From SHVZ01 sp041906305 (lineage in GTDB: Bacteria; Pseudomonadota; Alphaproteobacteria; SHVZ01): a DNA stretch of 64,000 nt. The notes below the pieces were generated by a model, which saw only the letters and a list, made by a program, of their open reading frames with translations, had not been told where the DNA came from and did not search any database. Position numbers and translations under genes: made by a program. How positions within the stretch are numbered: position 1 is the first letter of the stretch; each line of letters begins with the position of its first letter. This document shows positions 35,288 to 44,138 of this stretch, piece by piece. The DNA lies in the NCBI GenBank assembly GCA_041906305.1, contig JAYRJL010000001.1, forward strand, positions 806,001-870,000. The letters run 5' to 3'.

Positions 35288-35431
35288 ATGAGCGTTGGCG
35301 CCGTCATCGCCACCATGTTTCTCGTCGTGTCGGTCATCCTGCTCGGCCTCGAGTGGCTGAGCCGGGCGCCTCGCGCGCCCGTCGACGGCGATCGGCCGCA
35401 GCGCCAGAAGGCGCCGGGCCGTCGCCGCTAG
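35288..35431 (+). CDS. Small single-pass membrane protein
   Basis: The 47-residue frame encodes one hydrophobic helix (about 4-24, VGAVIATMFLVVSVILLGL) and an Arg/Pro-rich cytoplasmic-looking tail. GAGGTG lies eight bases before ATG 35288, and a possible stress promoter lies upstream. It stands alone between minus-strand genes and ends five bases from the convergent SelA-like gene. No family recognised; short alphaproteobacterial stress proteins look like this, but the assignment is only by resemblance. Confidence 0.45.
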   Translation: MSVGAVIATMFLVVSVILLGLEWLSRAPRAPVDGDRPQRQKAPGRRR

Positions 35432-35435
35432 ACCG

Positions 35436-36935
35436 TCAGGCGCCGACGCGCTTGGCCGAGAACGTCGTCTTTCCGTACTGAGCCAGGTTGACCGGGCCCT
35501 GATGGGCCTCGCCGCCGGTGCCGAGCACCACCTCGCCGGTGATGCTGCCGTCCTTGACGGTGCCCTCGAAGCGATAACCCAGCCGGCATCCCTCGTAGCG
35601 ATGCAGAGCCGCGACGCTGAGGCGGTCGCCGGCGATCGTGCCGGTCACCTCGCTGTCGAAGAACTTGGTCTTGTGGCGGCCGCCGACCTTGGCGTCGCTC
35701 TGGGTGAGCTCCAGGCGATGCGTCGCCGGGCCGTCGCCGAAGTCGATCGTCACGTCCCAGCTGCCGCCAACCTTGACCGACGGGGCCGGCGCCGAAACCG
35801 CGACCGGCTTCGACGCCAGCGCGCGCGCCAGAGCATCGCCGACGAGGTCGGCCTCGCCCTTCACCATATTGAACGGATCGACGACCACCGAATGGTCGGT
35901 CGCCTCCATGTCGTCGAGCATGATGCGCGGCTCGCCGTCGAGCAGCTTCTGGCGGATGTCGAGGCCGGCATGCGGGACCTTCGAGCGGTCCCAGGAGATG
36001 ATCAGACGCGGCACCTTCACGCCGCCGGACGGCGCGCGGACCTTGGTCTCGACGCCCGCGACCTTCTCGACCTTCTTCGCGATCGTGTCGAGCGTCGCCG
36101 CCCATTCCTTGCGCTCGCCCGGATGGTCGCGCTCGGTCGTCCAGTATTCGAGGGCGGTGACCACGCCGATGATGTCCTCCTTCGAGACCTTCATCGGGCG
36201 GCCGATGCCCTGGTGCGGCGAGGCGTTGGCCCAGGCGGCGCGGATGATCTTCTCCTTGCCGAGCAGGAGGCCGGTCACCTGCGGGGCCTGGAGGAACTTG
36301 CCGCCGGAATAGATGACCATGTCGGCGCCGCGGACCAGCCAAGGAGACGGCCGCTCGATATGCTCGGAGGCGGCGTCGACCATCACGGGCACGTTCTTCG
36401 CCTTGGCCAGCGCGACCATGTCCTCGAACTGCACGGGGCCGTTCGGCTCGACCAGGCCGTAGACGCAGATCATCGCGACGGTCGGGTCTTCCAGCATCTT
36501 CACGAGCTCCTCCCGGGAGGCGAACTCGTGGATGGTGGTGCCGACCATGCGGATCGCGTGGTCGTAGGAGAACCGGTGTCCCTTCGGCATCAGCACCTTG
36601 TTGCGCATGCCCTCGGTGTAGGGCAGGCGCGCGATGCGCTCGGGATCGTTGCCGGCGACGGCGCCCGCGGTGCCGAGGCAGACCGCGGCGGCGCTGCCCG
36701 GCGTGACGATGCCGAACTCGCAGCCCATCAGCTCGCCGATGCGCTTTCCGGCTTCTTCCATGAGCTCGTAGATGTTCACGAACTGGCCGCCGGCGCGCGC
36801 CATCGCCGCCTTCACCTCGGGGCGCATCAGGCTGCCGCCGTGGATCGTGCGCACCGAGGCGCAGTTGATGAACGGACGGACGTTGAGGCGGAGGTAGGGG
36901 TTGTCGTTGGCGCGGGAGGAGGACGCGTCGGTCAT
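35436..36935 (-). CDS. SelA-fold PLP enzyme with C-terminal beta-rich domain
   Basis: The 499-residue product has a SelA-like catalytic domain (about 15-375; PLP Lys213 in YSGGKFLQAPQ, Asp187 in MVDAASEH) and an extra C-terminal domain (about 390-497) with alternating beta-strand pattern (GSWDVTIDFGDG, then KTKFFDSEVTGTIAGD) that resembles a small lipocalin-like barrel. It differs from the SelA-like protein at 30933, which lacks the tail. ATG 36935 chosen; the frame extends 30 residues upstream without similarity. Follows the class II aldolase by 40 bp. Confidence 0.85.
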   Translation of the reverse strand: MTDASSSRANDNPYLRLNVRPFINCASVRTIHGGSLMRPEVKAAMARAGGQFVNIYELMEEAGKRIGELMGCEFGIVTPGSAAAVCLGTAGAVAGNDPERIARLPYTEGMRNKVLMPKGHRFSYDHAIRMVGTTIHEFASREELVKMLEDPTVAMICVYGLVEPNGPVQFEDMVALAKAKNVPVMVDAASEHIERPSPWLVRGADMVIYSGGKFLQAPQVTGLLLGKEKIIRAAWANASPHQGIGRPMKVSKEDIIGVVTALEYWTTERDHPGERKEWAATLDTIAKKVEKVAGVETKVRAPSGGVKVPRLIISWDRSKVPHAGLDIRQKLLDGEPRIMLDDMEATDHSVVVDPFNMVKGEADLVGDALARALASKPVAVSAPAPSVKVGGSWDVTIDFGDGPATHRLELTQSDAKVGGRHKTKFFDSEVTGTIAGDRLSVAALHRYEGCRLGYRFEGTVKDGSITGEVVLGTGGEAHQGPVNLAQYGKTTFSAKRVGA

Positions 36936-36975
36936 CGGTCGTTCAGCCTTTCTGGAAACTTTCAGCTCGCGTAGA

Positions 36976-37743
36976 TCAGCTCGCGTAGTCGGGCTCTTCC
37001 TTGTCGAGGATCCGCCGCCAGGCATCCAGATGCATGCGGGAATCCCAGCGGTCGCCGATGCGGCCGGAGTAGCGCTTGCGCATGTGGTCGGGGAAGGTGC
37101 GGAGCTTGCGACCGGTCTGCATCGCGGTGATCTGATACATCGCGGTGCGCTCGGCGCCGCAGAGTTCGTCGAACGCCTCTTCGATCGTCGGGCCGACCAC
37201 GGTGACGCCGTGGTGCGGCATCAGGAGGATCGTCTTGTCGCCCAGGACCCGCGCGTAGCGGTCGCCCTCTTCGGGCGTGATCGCGTCGTTGGTCTCCTCG
37301 TCGTAGGCGATGCGGTCGTTGAGGACGAGATTGTTGAAGTGCGAGAGCTCGAGCCTGCCGCCCTCGATCATCGACAGCGCCGTCAGGTACTGAGGGTGCA
37401 CGTGCAGCAGCGCCACCGCCTTCGGGTTGGCGAGGTGGATGCGGGCATGGATGCAGAAGGCGACCTTGCGCAGCTCGCCGGTGCCGCGGACGACGTTGCC
37501 GTCGAGATCGCAGACGATCAGGTTGGAAGCGGTGATCTCCTGGAACAGGAGGCCGCGCGGATTGATCAGGAACTGCGGCTTGTCGGGGCTGCCCGGCAGC
37601 ATGACCGAATGGTGGTTGCCGATCTGCTCGTTCCAATCGAGCCGCGCATGGACGCGGAAGACGGCGGCGAGGTCGGTGCGGAGCTTCCATTCCGCCTCCT
37701 CCTGGGCCGAGGTCGAGCGGGCGCGAAGGGGAACGGCGGTCAT
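36976..37743 (-). CDS. Class II aldolase/adducin family protein
   Basis: The 255-residue product has the class II aldolase fold with metal-site residues in LLHVHPQYLTAL (His pair near 114-116) and LMPHHGVTVVG (His pair near 175). Family members cleave or epimerise sugar phosphates or act on hydroxy-keto acids using a divalent metal. It heads the minus-strand cluster of SelA-like enzymes and M81 peptidases. The aldol substrate cannot be read from sequence. A perfect inverted repeat lies 48 bp upstream. Confidence 0.88.
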   Translation of the reverse strand: MTAVPLRARSTSAQEEAEWKLRTDLAAVFRVHARLDWNEQIGNHHSVMLPGSPDKPQFLINPRGLLFQEITASNLIVCDLDGNVVRGTGELRKVAFCIHARIHLANPKAVALLHVHPQYLTALSMIEGGRLELSHFNNLVLNDRIAYDEETNDAITPEEGDRYARVLGDKTILLMPHHGVTVVGPTIEEAFDELCGAERTAMYQITAMQTGRKLRTFPDHMRKRYSGRIGDRWDSRMHLDAWRRILDKEEPDYAS

Positions 37744-37790
37744 GGGGAGCGCTCCGGGCGGGAAGGCGCGAAGCTTGCCATGGCGGGGCT

Positions 37791-37812
37791 CATATTTCCA
37801 ACAGGAAAGCTG
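37791..37812. promoter_or_regulatory. Candidate operator: TTTCC-N4-GGAAA inverted repeat
   Basis: CATATTTCC (37791-37799) and GGAAAGCTG (37804-37812) form an inverted repeat with 7 of 9 positions symmetric around AACA, in the divergent gap between the aldolase gene and the methyltransferase gene. Size and position fit a dimeric repressor/activator site; no regulator gene is adjacent. Confidence 0.35.
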
Positions 37813-37871
37813 ATTTCAGGGGATGGGCCGCGACCCTCTGGCGCAGTCCGCGGGCACGCTATGATGGGGCC

Positions 37872-38723
37872 ATGAAGGACATCCTCGCCCTGATCTCGCC
37901 GGGCAAGCCGTTCCTGCCCGACACCCTCAATGCCATGCAGATCGGGCACGCGACCGCGATGCGCCATCTCTGGCTGACCGCCGTCGTGTCGCTGTTCGCC
38001 AAGCGCGGCACCGGCATCCGCATCCTCGAGGTGGGCTCCTGGATGGGGAACTCGGTGCTGACCTGGGGGGCGGCGATCGACCGTTTCATCCAGGGTGAGA
38101 GCGAGATCCTCTGCGTGGATACCTGGGCGCCGTATCTCGCCGCCGACGACGTCAACTTCGACGGCGCCTACAAGGTCATGGACAAGGCGGCCTCCAGCGA
38201 GCTCGCGTACTCGGTCTTCCGCCACAACGCGTCCTGCGTTTCGAAGAAGACCCGCGTCGACCACCTGCGCGGCGCTTCCAGGCACGTGCTGCCGATGCTT
38301 CGGGACCGTGCCTTCGACATCGTCTACGTCGACGGCTCCCACTACTACGCCGACGTCGTCGCCGACCTGACCGAAGGCAGGCGCCTGGTCGCGGAGGGCG
38401 GGCTTCTCTGCGGCGACGATCTCGAGCTGCAGATGGCGGAAGTCGACGAAGGCCATCTCCGTGCCAACCTCGACCGCGACTCCGTCGTCGATCCGCAGGC
38501 CCGGGCGCCCTATCACCCGGGCGTGACGCTGGCGGTCGCCGAGGTCATGGGCCCGGTCTCGTCCTACACGGGCTTCTGGGCGATGCGGCGCGAAGGCGAT
38601 GCCTTCGTCCCCGTGGACCTTGCCGGCGCCTCGCCTTTCCTCCCCGGCCATTTCGGCGAGGAATACAAGAAGACCGTGCTCGAATGGGCGAAGACCAGCG
38701 GCTTCTTCCAGAAGCAGGGTTGA
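37872..38723 (+). CDS. Class I SAM-dependent methyltransferase (Methyltransf_24/CmcI-like)
   Basis: The 283-residue product has the SAM-binding ILEVGSWMGNSVLTWG (about 51-66) and FDIVYVDGSHYYADV (about 151-165), typical of Methyltransf_24 and cephalosporin hydroxylase CmcI-like enzymes. No signal peptide. Substrate unknown. Its stop is seven bases before putA, so the two are probably co-transcribed. Confidence 0.75.
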   Translation: MKDILALISPGKPFLPDTLNAMQIGHATAMRHLWLTAVVSLFAKRGTGIRILEVGSWMGNSVLTWGAAIDRFIQGESEILCVDTWAPYLAADDVNFDGAYKVMDKAASSELAYSVFRHNASCVSKKTRVDHLRGASRHVLPMLRDRAFDIVYVDGSHYYADVVADLTEGRRLVAEGGLLCGDDLELQMAEVDEGHLRANLDRDSVVDPQARAPYHPGVTLAVAEVMGPVSSYTGFWAMRREGDAFVPVDLAGASPFLPGHFGEEYKKTVLEWAKTSGFFQKQG

Positions 38724-38730
38724 GGCGCAC

Positions 38731-41700
38731 ATGAACCGACCGTTCGTCTTCGACGAGCCGCCGCCGCGGGCGCGCGGGACCGAGGCGAAGCTTCAGGCGC
38801 TCTATCGCGCCGACGAGACCCAGGTGGTCGAGACTCTGCTGAACGAAGCTGCGCTCAGCCCGGAGCAGATGCGCCAGGTAACGCAGACGGCGCGGTCTCT
38901 GGTGCAGGAGGTGCGTAAGCGCCGAACCTCAGGCGGGCTCGACGCCTTCCTTCACGAATACGCGCTCTCCAGCCGCGAGGGCGTGGTGCTGATGTGCCTT
39001 GCCGAGGCGCTGCTGCGCATTCCGGACGCCGAGACCGCCGACCGGCTCATCCGCGACAAGATCGGCGGCGCCGACTGGGAAAGCCATCTCGGCGAATCCG
39101 ACTCCCTTTTCGTCAACGCCTCGACCTGGGCGCTGATGCTGACCGGCCGCGTCATGGGCCTCGGCCACGACGACGAGGACCGCGACTGGACCAACGTTCT
39201 CCGCCGCATCGTGCGCCGCTCCGGCGAGCCGGTGATCCGCCAGGCGGTGACCCAGGCGATGCGGATCCTCGGCAAGCAGTTCGTGATGGGCCGCAGCATC
39301 GGCGAAGCGCTGGAACGCGCCGAACCGATGGAAGCCAAGGGCTACCGCTACTCCTACGACATGCTGGGCGAGGCGGCGCGCACCCAGGCCGATGCCGATC
39401 GCTACCTCGCCTCGTACGAGGCCGCCATCGCGTCGATCGGCAAGGCGGCAAAGGGCAGGGGGCCGATCCAGAGCCCCGGCATCTCGGTCAAGCTCTCGGC
39501 GATCCACCCGCGCTACGAGCACGGCAAGCGCAAGCGCGTGATGGCGGAGCTGGTCCCGCGGCTGGTCACGCTCACGGAGGCGGCGGCGCGGCACGGCATC
39601 GGCTTCACCGTCGATGCCGAGGAGGCCGACCGGCTCGAGCTGTCGCTCGACATCATCGCGGCGGTTTCAGCAGCGCCCTCGCTCAAGGGCTGGGACGGCT
39701 TCGGCCTCGCGGTGCAGGCCTACCAGAAGCGCGCCGCGGCCGTCGTCGACAAGCTCCAGGAGATCGCGCGCGACTCCCGCCGCAGGCTGATGGTGCGGCT
39801 GGTGAAGGGCGCCTACTGGGATTCGGAAGTGAAGCGCGCGCAGGAGCGCGGGCTGGGCTACCCGGTCTTCACGCGCAAGGTCTCGACCGACGTCTCCTAC
39901 CTCGCCGTCGCCAAACGCCTGCTCGCGGCACCCGATGCGTTCTATCCGCAGTTCGCGACCCACAACGCGCACACGCTGGCGGCGATCCGCGTGCTCGTCG
40001 GCAACCAGCCCTTCGAGTTCCAGCGCCTCCACGGCATGGGCGAGGCGCTCTACGAGCAGGTGATCGCCGAGGTGCCGTGCCGCGTCTACGCGCCGGTCGG
40101 CACGCATGAGGACCTGCTGGCCTACCTGGTGCGCCGCCTGCTCGAAAACGGCGCTAACACTTCGTTCGTGAACCGCATCGTGGATGAGACCCTGCCGATC
40201 GAGGAGATCGTCGCCGATCCGGTGTCGCGCCTGCGCAGCCTCGCGGCCAAGCCGCATCCGCGCATCCCGCACCCGCTCGACCTCTACCGGCCGGAGCGCG
40301 CCAACTCGCGCGGCATCGACCTTTCCGACGATCCGTCGCTGCTCGATCTCGCCGACGCGATGGGAAAGTCGTCGACGGCACCTTGGCGGGCCGAGCCCCT
40401 GGTCGGCGGCCGGCCTGTCCCGGGCAGCGAGCGTTCCGGCGTCGACCCGTCGGACCACAGCCGCAAGGTAAGCATCATCGTCGAGGCCGACGACGCGACG
40501 ATCGAGCGGGCGCTCGCGTCGGCGTCGGGCGCGGCGCGGGGCTGGGACGAGACGCCGGCCGAGCATCGGGCGCTGGCGCTCGAGCGGCTAGCCTCGCTCT
40601 ACGAGACTCACATGCCGGCGTTGATGGCGCTCTGCGTGCGCGAGGCCGGCAAGACGCTGCCCGATGCGGTCGCCGAGGTGCGCGAGGCGGTCGACTTCTG
40701 CCGCTACTACGCCGCGCGCGCGCGCGCCGACTTCGCCAGGCCGATCGATCTTCCCGGACCGACCGGCGAGCGCAATCGGCTGGAGCTGCACGGGCGTGGC
40801 GTCTTCGCCTGCATCAGCCCGTGGAACTTCCCGCTCGCGATCTTCACCGGCCAGGTCGCCGCGGCGCTCGCTGCCGGCAACGCGGTGATCGCGAAGCCCG
40901 CCGAGCAGACGCCGGCGATCGCGACATATGCCGTGCGGCTGATGCACGAGGCCGGCATTCCCGGCGACGTGATCCACCTGCTGCCGGGCGACGGCCGGGT
41001 CGGCGCCAAGCTGGTCGAGGATCTGCGTATCTCCGGCATCGCCTTCACCGGCGGTACCGACACCGCGCGCAAGATCGCCAAGGTGCTGGCCGACCGCGAC
41101 GGACCGATCGTGCCGTTCATCGCCGAGACCGGCGGACAGAACGCGATGATCGTCGACTCTTCGGCGCTCCCTGAGCAGGTGGTGCAGGACGCGATCACCT
41201 CGGCCTTCCAGAGCGCCGGACAGCGCTGCTCGGCGCTCCGCGTGCTCTTCCTGCAGGAGGATGTCGCGGACAGGACCCTGGCGATGCTTGCCGGCGCGAT
41301 GCAGGAACTGACCTTGGGCGACCCAAGCCTGCTCTCGACCGACATCGGGCCGGTGATCGACAAGGACGCGCTTGAGATGCTGGACCGCCACGCGACCAGG
41401 ATGGTCCGCGAGGGGCGGCTGATCGGCCGCGTCCCCTCTGGTGCCGACAGCGCCAAGGGCACCTTCTTCGCCCCGATGGCGGTCGAGATCGATTCGATCA
41501 AGCGCCTGCCGGGCGAAGTGTTCGGCCCGATCCTGCATGTGGTCCGCTACCGGGCCCGGGACCTGGACCGGGTCCTGGCCGAGATCCGCGGCACCGGCTT
41601 CGGGCTGACCCTCGGCGTCCACAGCCGGATCGACGGCACGGTCGAGCGGGTGATCCGCGGCATCGGCGTCGGCAACACCTATGTGAACCGGAACATGATC

Positions 41701-41865
41701 GGCGCCGTCGTCGGCGTTCAACCCTTTGGTGGTGAAGGGCTTTCCGGCACGGGACCGAAGGCCGGTGGCCCGTTCTACTTGCATCGTTTCGCGACTGAAC
41801 GCACAATATCGGTCGACACGACAGCAGCGGGCGGGAACGCCTCGCTGCTGTCTTTGTCTGAGTGA
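38731..41865 (+). CDS. putA: Bifunctional proline dehydrogenase/P5C dehydrogenase
   Basis: The 1044-residue PutA oxidises proline to glutamate in two steps. The PRODH barrel (about 170-480) contains YSYDMLGEAART and MVRLVKGAYWDSEVKRA, and the aldehyde dehydrogenase half (about 535-1020) has SPWNFPLAIFTGQ, IAETGGQNAM and catalytic Cys833 in SAGQRCSALRV. There is no N-terminal ribbon-helix-helix, so this PutA is not a self-repressor. ATG 38731 chosen; the longer frame runs through the methyltransferase gene. argC follows 27 bases later. Confidence 0.96.
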   Translation: MNRPFVFDEPPPRARGTEAKLQALYRADETQVVETLLNEAALSPEQMRQVTQTARSLVQEVRKRRTSGGLDAFLHEYALSSREGVVLMCLAEALLRIPDAETADRLIRDKIGGADWESHLGESDSLFVNASTWALMLTGRVMGLGHDDEDRDWTNVLRRIVRRSGEPVIRQAVTQAMRILGKQFVMGRSIGEALERAEPMEAKGYRYSYDMLGEAARTQADADRYLASYEAAIASIGKAAKGRGPIQSPGISVKLSAIHPRYEHGKRKRVMAELVPRLVTLTEAAARHGIGFTVDAEEADRLELSLDIIAAVSAAPSLKGWDGFGLAVQAYQKRAAAVVDKLQEIARDSRRRLMVRLVKGAYWDSEVKRAQERGLGYPVFTRKVSTDVSYLAVAKRLLAAPDAFYPQFATHNAHTLAAIRVLVGNQPFEFQRLHGMGEALYEQVIAEVPCRVYAPVGTHEDLLAYLVRRLLENGANTSFVNRIVDETLPIEEIVADPVSRLRSLAAKPHPRIPHPLDLYRPERANSRGIDLSDDPSLLDLADAMGKSSTAPWRAEPLVGGRPVPGSERSGVDPSDHSRKVSIIVEADDATIERALASASGAARGWDETPAEHRALALERLASLYETHMPALMALCVREAGKTLPDAVAEVREAVDFCRYYAARARADFARPIDLPGPTGERNRLELHGRGVFACISPWNFPLAIFTGQVAAALAAGNAVIAKPAEQTPAIATYAVRLMHEAGIPGDVIHLLPGDGRVGAKLVEDLRISGIAFTGGTDTARKIAKVLADRDGPIVPFIAETGGQNAMIVDSSALPEQVVQDAITSAFQSAGQRCSALRVLFLQEDVADRTLAMLAGAMQELTLGDPSLLSTDIGPVIDKDALEMLDRHATRMVREGRLIGRVPSGADSAKGTFFAPMAVEIDSIKRLPGEVFGPILHVVRYRARDLDRVLAEIRGTGFGLTLGVHSRIDGTVERVIRGIGVGNTYVNRNMIGAVVGVQPFGGEGLSGTGPKAGGPFYLHRFATERTISVDTTAAGGNASLLSLSE

Positions 41866-41892
41866 TACCCATTCATCGAGAGGAGACGTGCG

Positions 41893-42852
41893 ATGGCTCG
41901 GCCGGCGGTGTTCATTGACGGGGAGGCAGGAACGACCGGATTGCAGATCCAGGCGCGCCTGCGAGGCCGTCCGGACATCGAGCTGGTCAGCATCGATCAC
42001 GAGAAGCGCAAGGACCCGGCCGAGCGGAGGCGGATGCTCAACGCCGCCGACCTGGCGATCCTCTGTCTCCCCGACGATGCCGCCCGCGAGGCGGTGTCGC
42101 TGATCGACAATCCGAACACGCGGGTGATCGACGCCTCGACGGCGCACCGCGTGAACCCCGACTGGGCCTACGGCTTCCCGGAGATGATCGCGGGCCAGGC
42201 CGAGAAGGTCGCGGGCTCGAAGCGCGTCTCGAATCCCGGCTGCTATCCGACCGGCGCGGTCGCGCTGATCCGCCCGCTGGTCGATGCCGGCGTCATGTCG
42301 GCCGATCATCCGGTGACAGTGAATGCGATCTCGGGCTACTCGGGCGCGGGCAAGGCGCTGATCGACGTCTACGAAGGCCGCTCGACCGCGAAGCCGAAGG
42401 ACGTCTTTCTGGCCTACGGCCTGGAGCTCAAGCACAAGCACCTGCCGGAGATGAAGGTCTACGGCAGGCTCTCGGGCGTGCCGGTGTTCCAGCCCTCCTA
42501 CGCCGCGTTCGCTCAAGGGATGCTGGTCAACGTGCCGCTGCATCTTCGCACGCTGGCGAAGAAGGCGTCGGGCAAGGACCTGCACGCGATCCTCGCCGAG
42601 CGCTATGCCGGCCAGCGTTTCGTCAAGGTGATGCCGCTCGGAAGCTCGACCGCGGGCGTCGCCCCGGACGCGCTGAACGGCACCAACACGATGGAGCTGT
42701 TCGTGTTCGAGAACGAGGCCAACGGCCAGGCGCTGCTCACCGCGCGTCTCGACAACCTCGGCAAGGGCGCGTCCGGCGCCTGCGTGCAGAACATGGACCT
42801 GATGCTCGGCCTCAAGCAGACCGACGCGGCGCTTCCGATCGCCGCGGAGTAA
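41893..42852 (+). CDS. argC: N-acetyl-gamma-glutamyl-phosphate reductase
   Basis: The 319-residue product reduces N-acetylglutamyl phosphate in arginine synthesis using NADPH. The short type 2 ArgC layout is clear: VFIDGEAGTTGLQI at the N-terminus and catalytic Cys117 in NPGCYPTGA. GAGAGGAG precedes ATG 41893. It directly follows the proline-catabolic putA, and a strong terminator ends the unit. Confidence 0.95.
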   Translation: MARPAVFIDGEAGTTGLQIQARLRGRPDIELVSIDHEKRKDPAERRRMLNAADLAILCLPDDAAREAVSLIDNPNTRVIDASTAHRVNPDWAYGFPEMIAGQAEKVAGSKRVSNPGCYPTGAVALIRPLVDAGVMSADHPVTVNAISGYSGAGKALIDVYEGRSTAKPKDVFLAYGLELKHKHLPEMKVYGRLSGVPVFQPSYAAFAQGMLVNVPLHLRTLAKKASGKDLHAILAERYAGQRFVKVMPLGSSTAGVAPDALNGTNTMELFVFENEANGQALLTARLDNLGKGASGACVQNMDLMLGLKQTDAALPIAAE

Positions 42853-42877
42853 TAGATCCCGTCAATCGGGTGACGAA

Positions 42878-42915
42878 GATGCCGCCGCGATCCGTCGCGG
42901 CGGCATCCGTATTTT
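42878..42915 (+). terminator. Terminator after argC
   Basis: A perfect 13-bp stem GATGCCGCCGCGA/TCGCGGCGGCATC (42878-42890 with 42895-42907) closes a TCCG loop and is followed by CGTATTTT. Confidence 0.9.
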
Positions 42916-42953
42916 AAGGACGGCCTCGGCAAGGCCGTGAAGGAAGGCGTGGC

Positions 42954-44138
42954 GTGACGGCAGAAGCCCAGGCTCAACGAAACATCCGGTTGCTCACGGT
43001 CGCCCAGGCGCTGGGCGGCGCCGGCCCGCCGATCATCATCTCGCTGGGCGGGCTCGTCGGCCAGACTTTGGCCCCGAGCCCGGCCCTCGTGACCCTGCCG
43101 GTGAGCCTCTACAATCTCGGCCTCGCGCTCTCGACCTTGCCGGCGGCCTTCCTGATGCGCCGGCTCGGCCGCCGAAACGCCTATCTGCTCGGCGCCGCAT
43201 CTGCCGCCGTTGCCGGCCTGCTCGCGGCCGGCGGCATCTTCGCCGCGGCCTTCGTGCTCTTCTGCCTCGGCACCTTCGCCGCCGGCTTCCAGGGGGCCAA
43301 CGTCCAGAGCTACCGCTTCGCCGCCGCCGACGGCGTCTCCGGCCCGCTCAAGGCGAAGGCGATCTCCTCGGTGCTGGTGGGCGGCCTGTTCGCCGCCGTC
43401 ATCGGCCCGCAGCTCGTGATCTGGACGCGCGATGCGATCCCATCTGCTCCCTTCGCCGGCAGCTTCCTGAGCCAGGCGGCGCTCGCGGTGCTCGTCCTGC
43501 CGGTGCTGTTCATGCTGCGCACGTCGAGCGTCGCGGGAGCGGCAGCCCAGAGCGGCGGACGTCCGCTCAAGGCGATCCTGCTCTCACCCCGCTACATGCT
43601 GGCCGTCGCGACCGGCGTCGTCTCCTACGGGCTGATGACCTTCGTCATGACCGCCTCGCCGGTGGCGATGGTCGGCCACGGGCATTCGATCGACCATGCG
43701 GCGCTCGGCATCCAGTGGCACGTGCTCGCGATGTTCGTGCCCAGCTTCTTCACCGGCCGCCTGATCGGGCGGTTCGGCAAGGAGCGGATCGCCGCCGTCG
43801 GCCTGATGCTGACGGCATCATCGGGCGCGGTCGCGCTCGGTGGCCTCGACATCGGGCATTTCTGGGTGGCGCTGATCCTGCTCGGCATCGGCTGGAACTT
43901 CGGCTTCATCGGCGCGACCGCGATGGTGACCGAAACCCATACGCCCGAAGAGCGCGGCAAGGCACAGGGTGCCAACGACTTCATCATCTTCGGCGTCGTC
44001 GCCTGCGCCTCGTTCTTCTCCGGCAACCTGTTGCACGCGTCCGGCTGGGAGACGATCAACTGGCTGATCTTCCCGGCGGTGGCGCTCGTGCTCGTGCCGC
44101 TGCTCTGGCGCGCGGCGACGATGAAGCGCGCTGCCTAG
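42954..44138 (+). CDS. MFS transporter
   Basis: The 394-residue product has about twelve membrane helices with the loop 2-3 signature RRLGRRNAY and the second-half RLIGRFGKERIA. It resembles the drug/metabolite efflux MFS group; the substrate is unknown. The start is GTG 42954 after an AAGGA site. Its stop shares a CTAG with the convergent methylmalonyl-CoA mutase gene. Confidence 0.87.
   Translation: MTAEAQAQRNIRLLTVAQALGGAGPPIIISLGGLVGQTLAPSPALVTLPVSLYNLGLALSTLPAAFLMRRLGRRNAYLLGAASAAVAGLLAAGGIFAAAFVLFCLGTFAAGFQGANVQSYRFAAADGVSGPLKAKAISSVLVGGLFAAVIGPQLVIWTRDAIPSAPFAGSFLSQAALAVLVLPVLFMLRTSSVAGAAAQSGGRPLKAILLSPRYMLAVATGVVSYGLMTFVMTASPVAMVGHGHSIDHAALGIQWHVLAMFVPSFFTGRLIGRFGKERIAAVGLMLTASSGAVALGGLDIGHFWVALILLGIGWNFGFIGATAMVTETHTPEERGKAQGANDFIIFGVVACASFFSGNLLHASGWETINWLIFPAVALVLVPLLWRAATMKRAA

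Noticed and set aside
38599..41865. Longer PutA start within the methyltransferase gene
   Set aside because: The added 44 residues are the methyltransferase gene in another frame; ATG 38731 gives the natural N-terminus.
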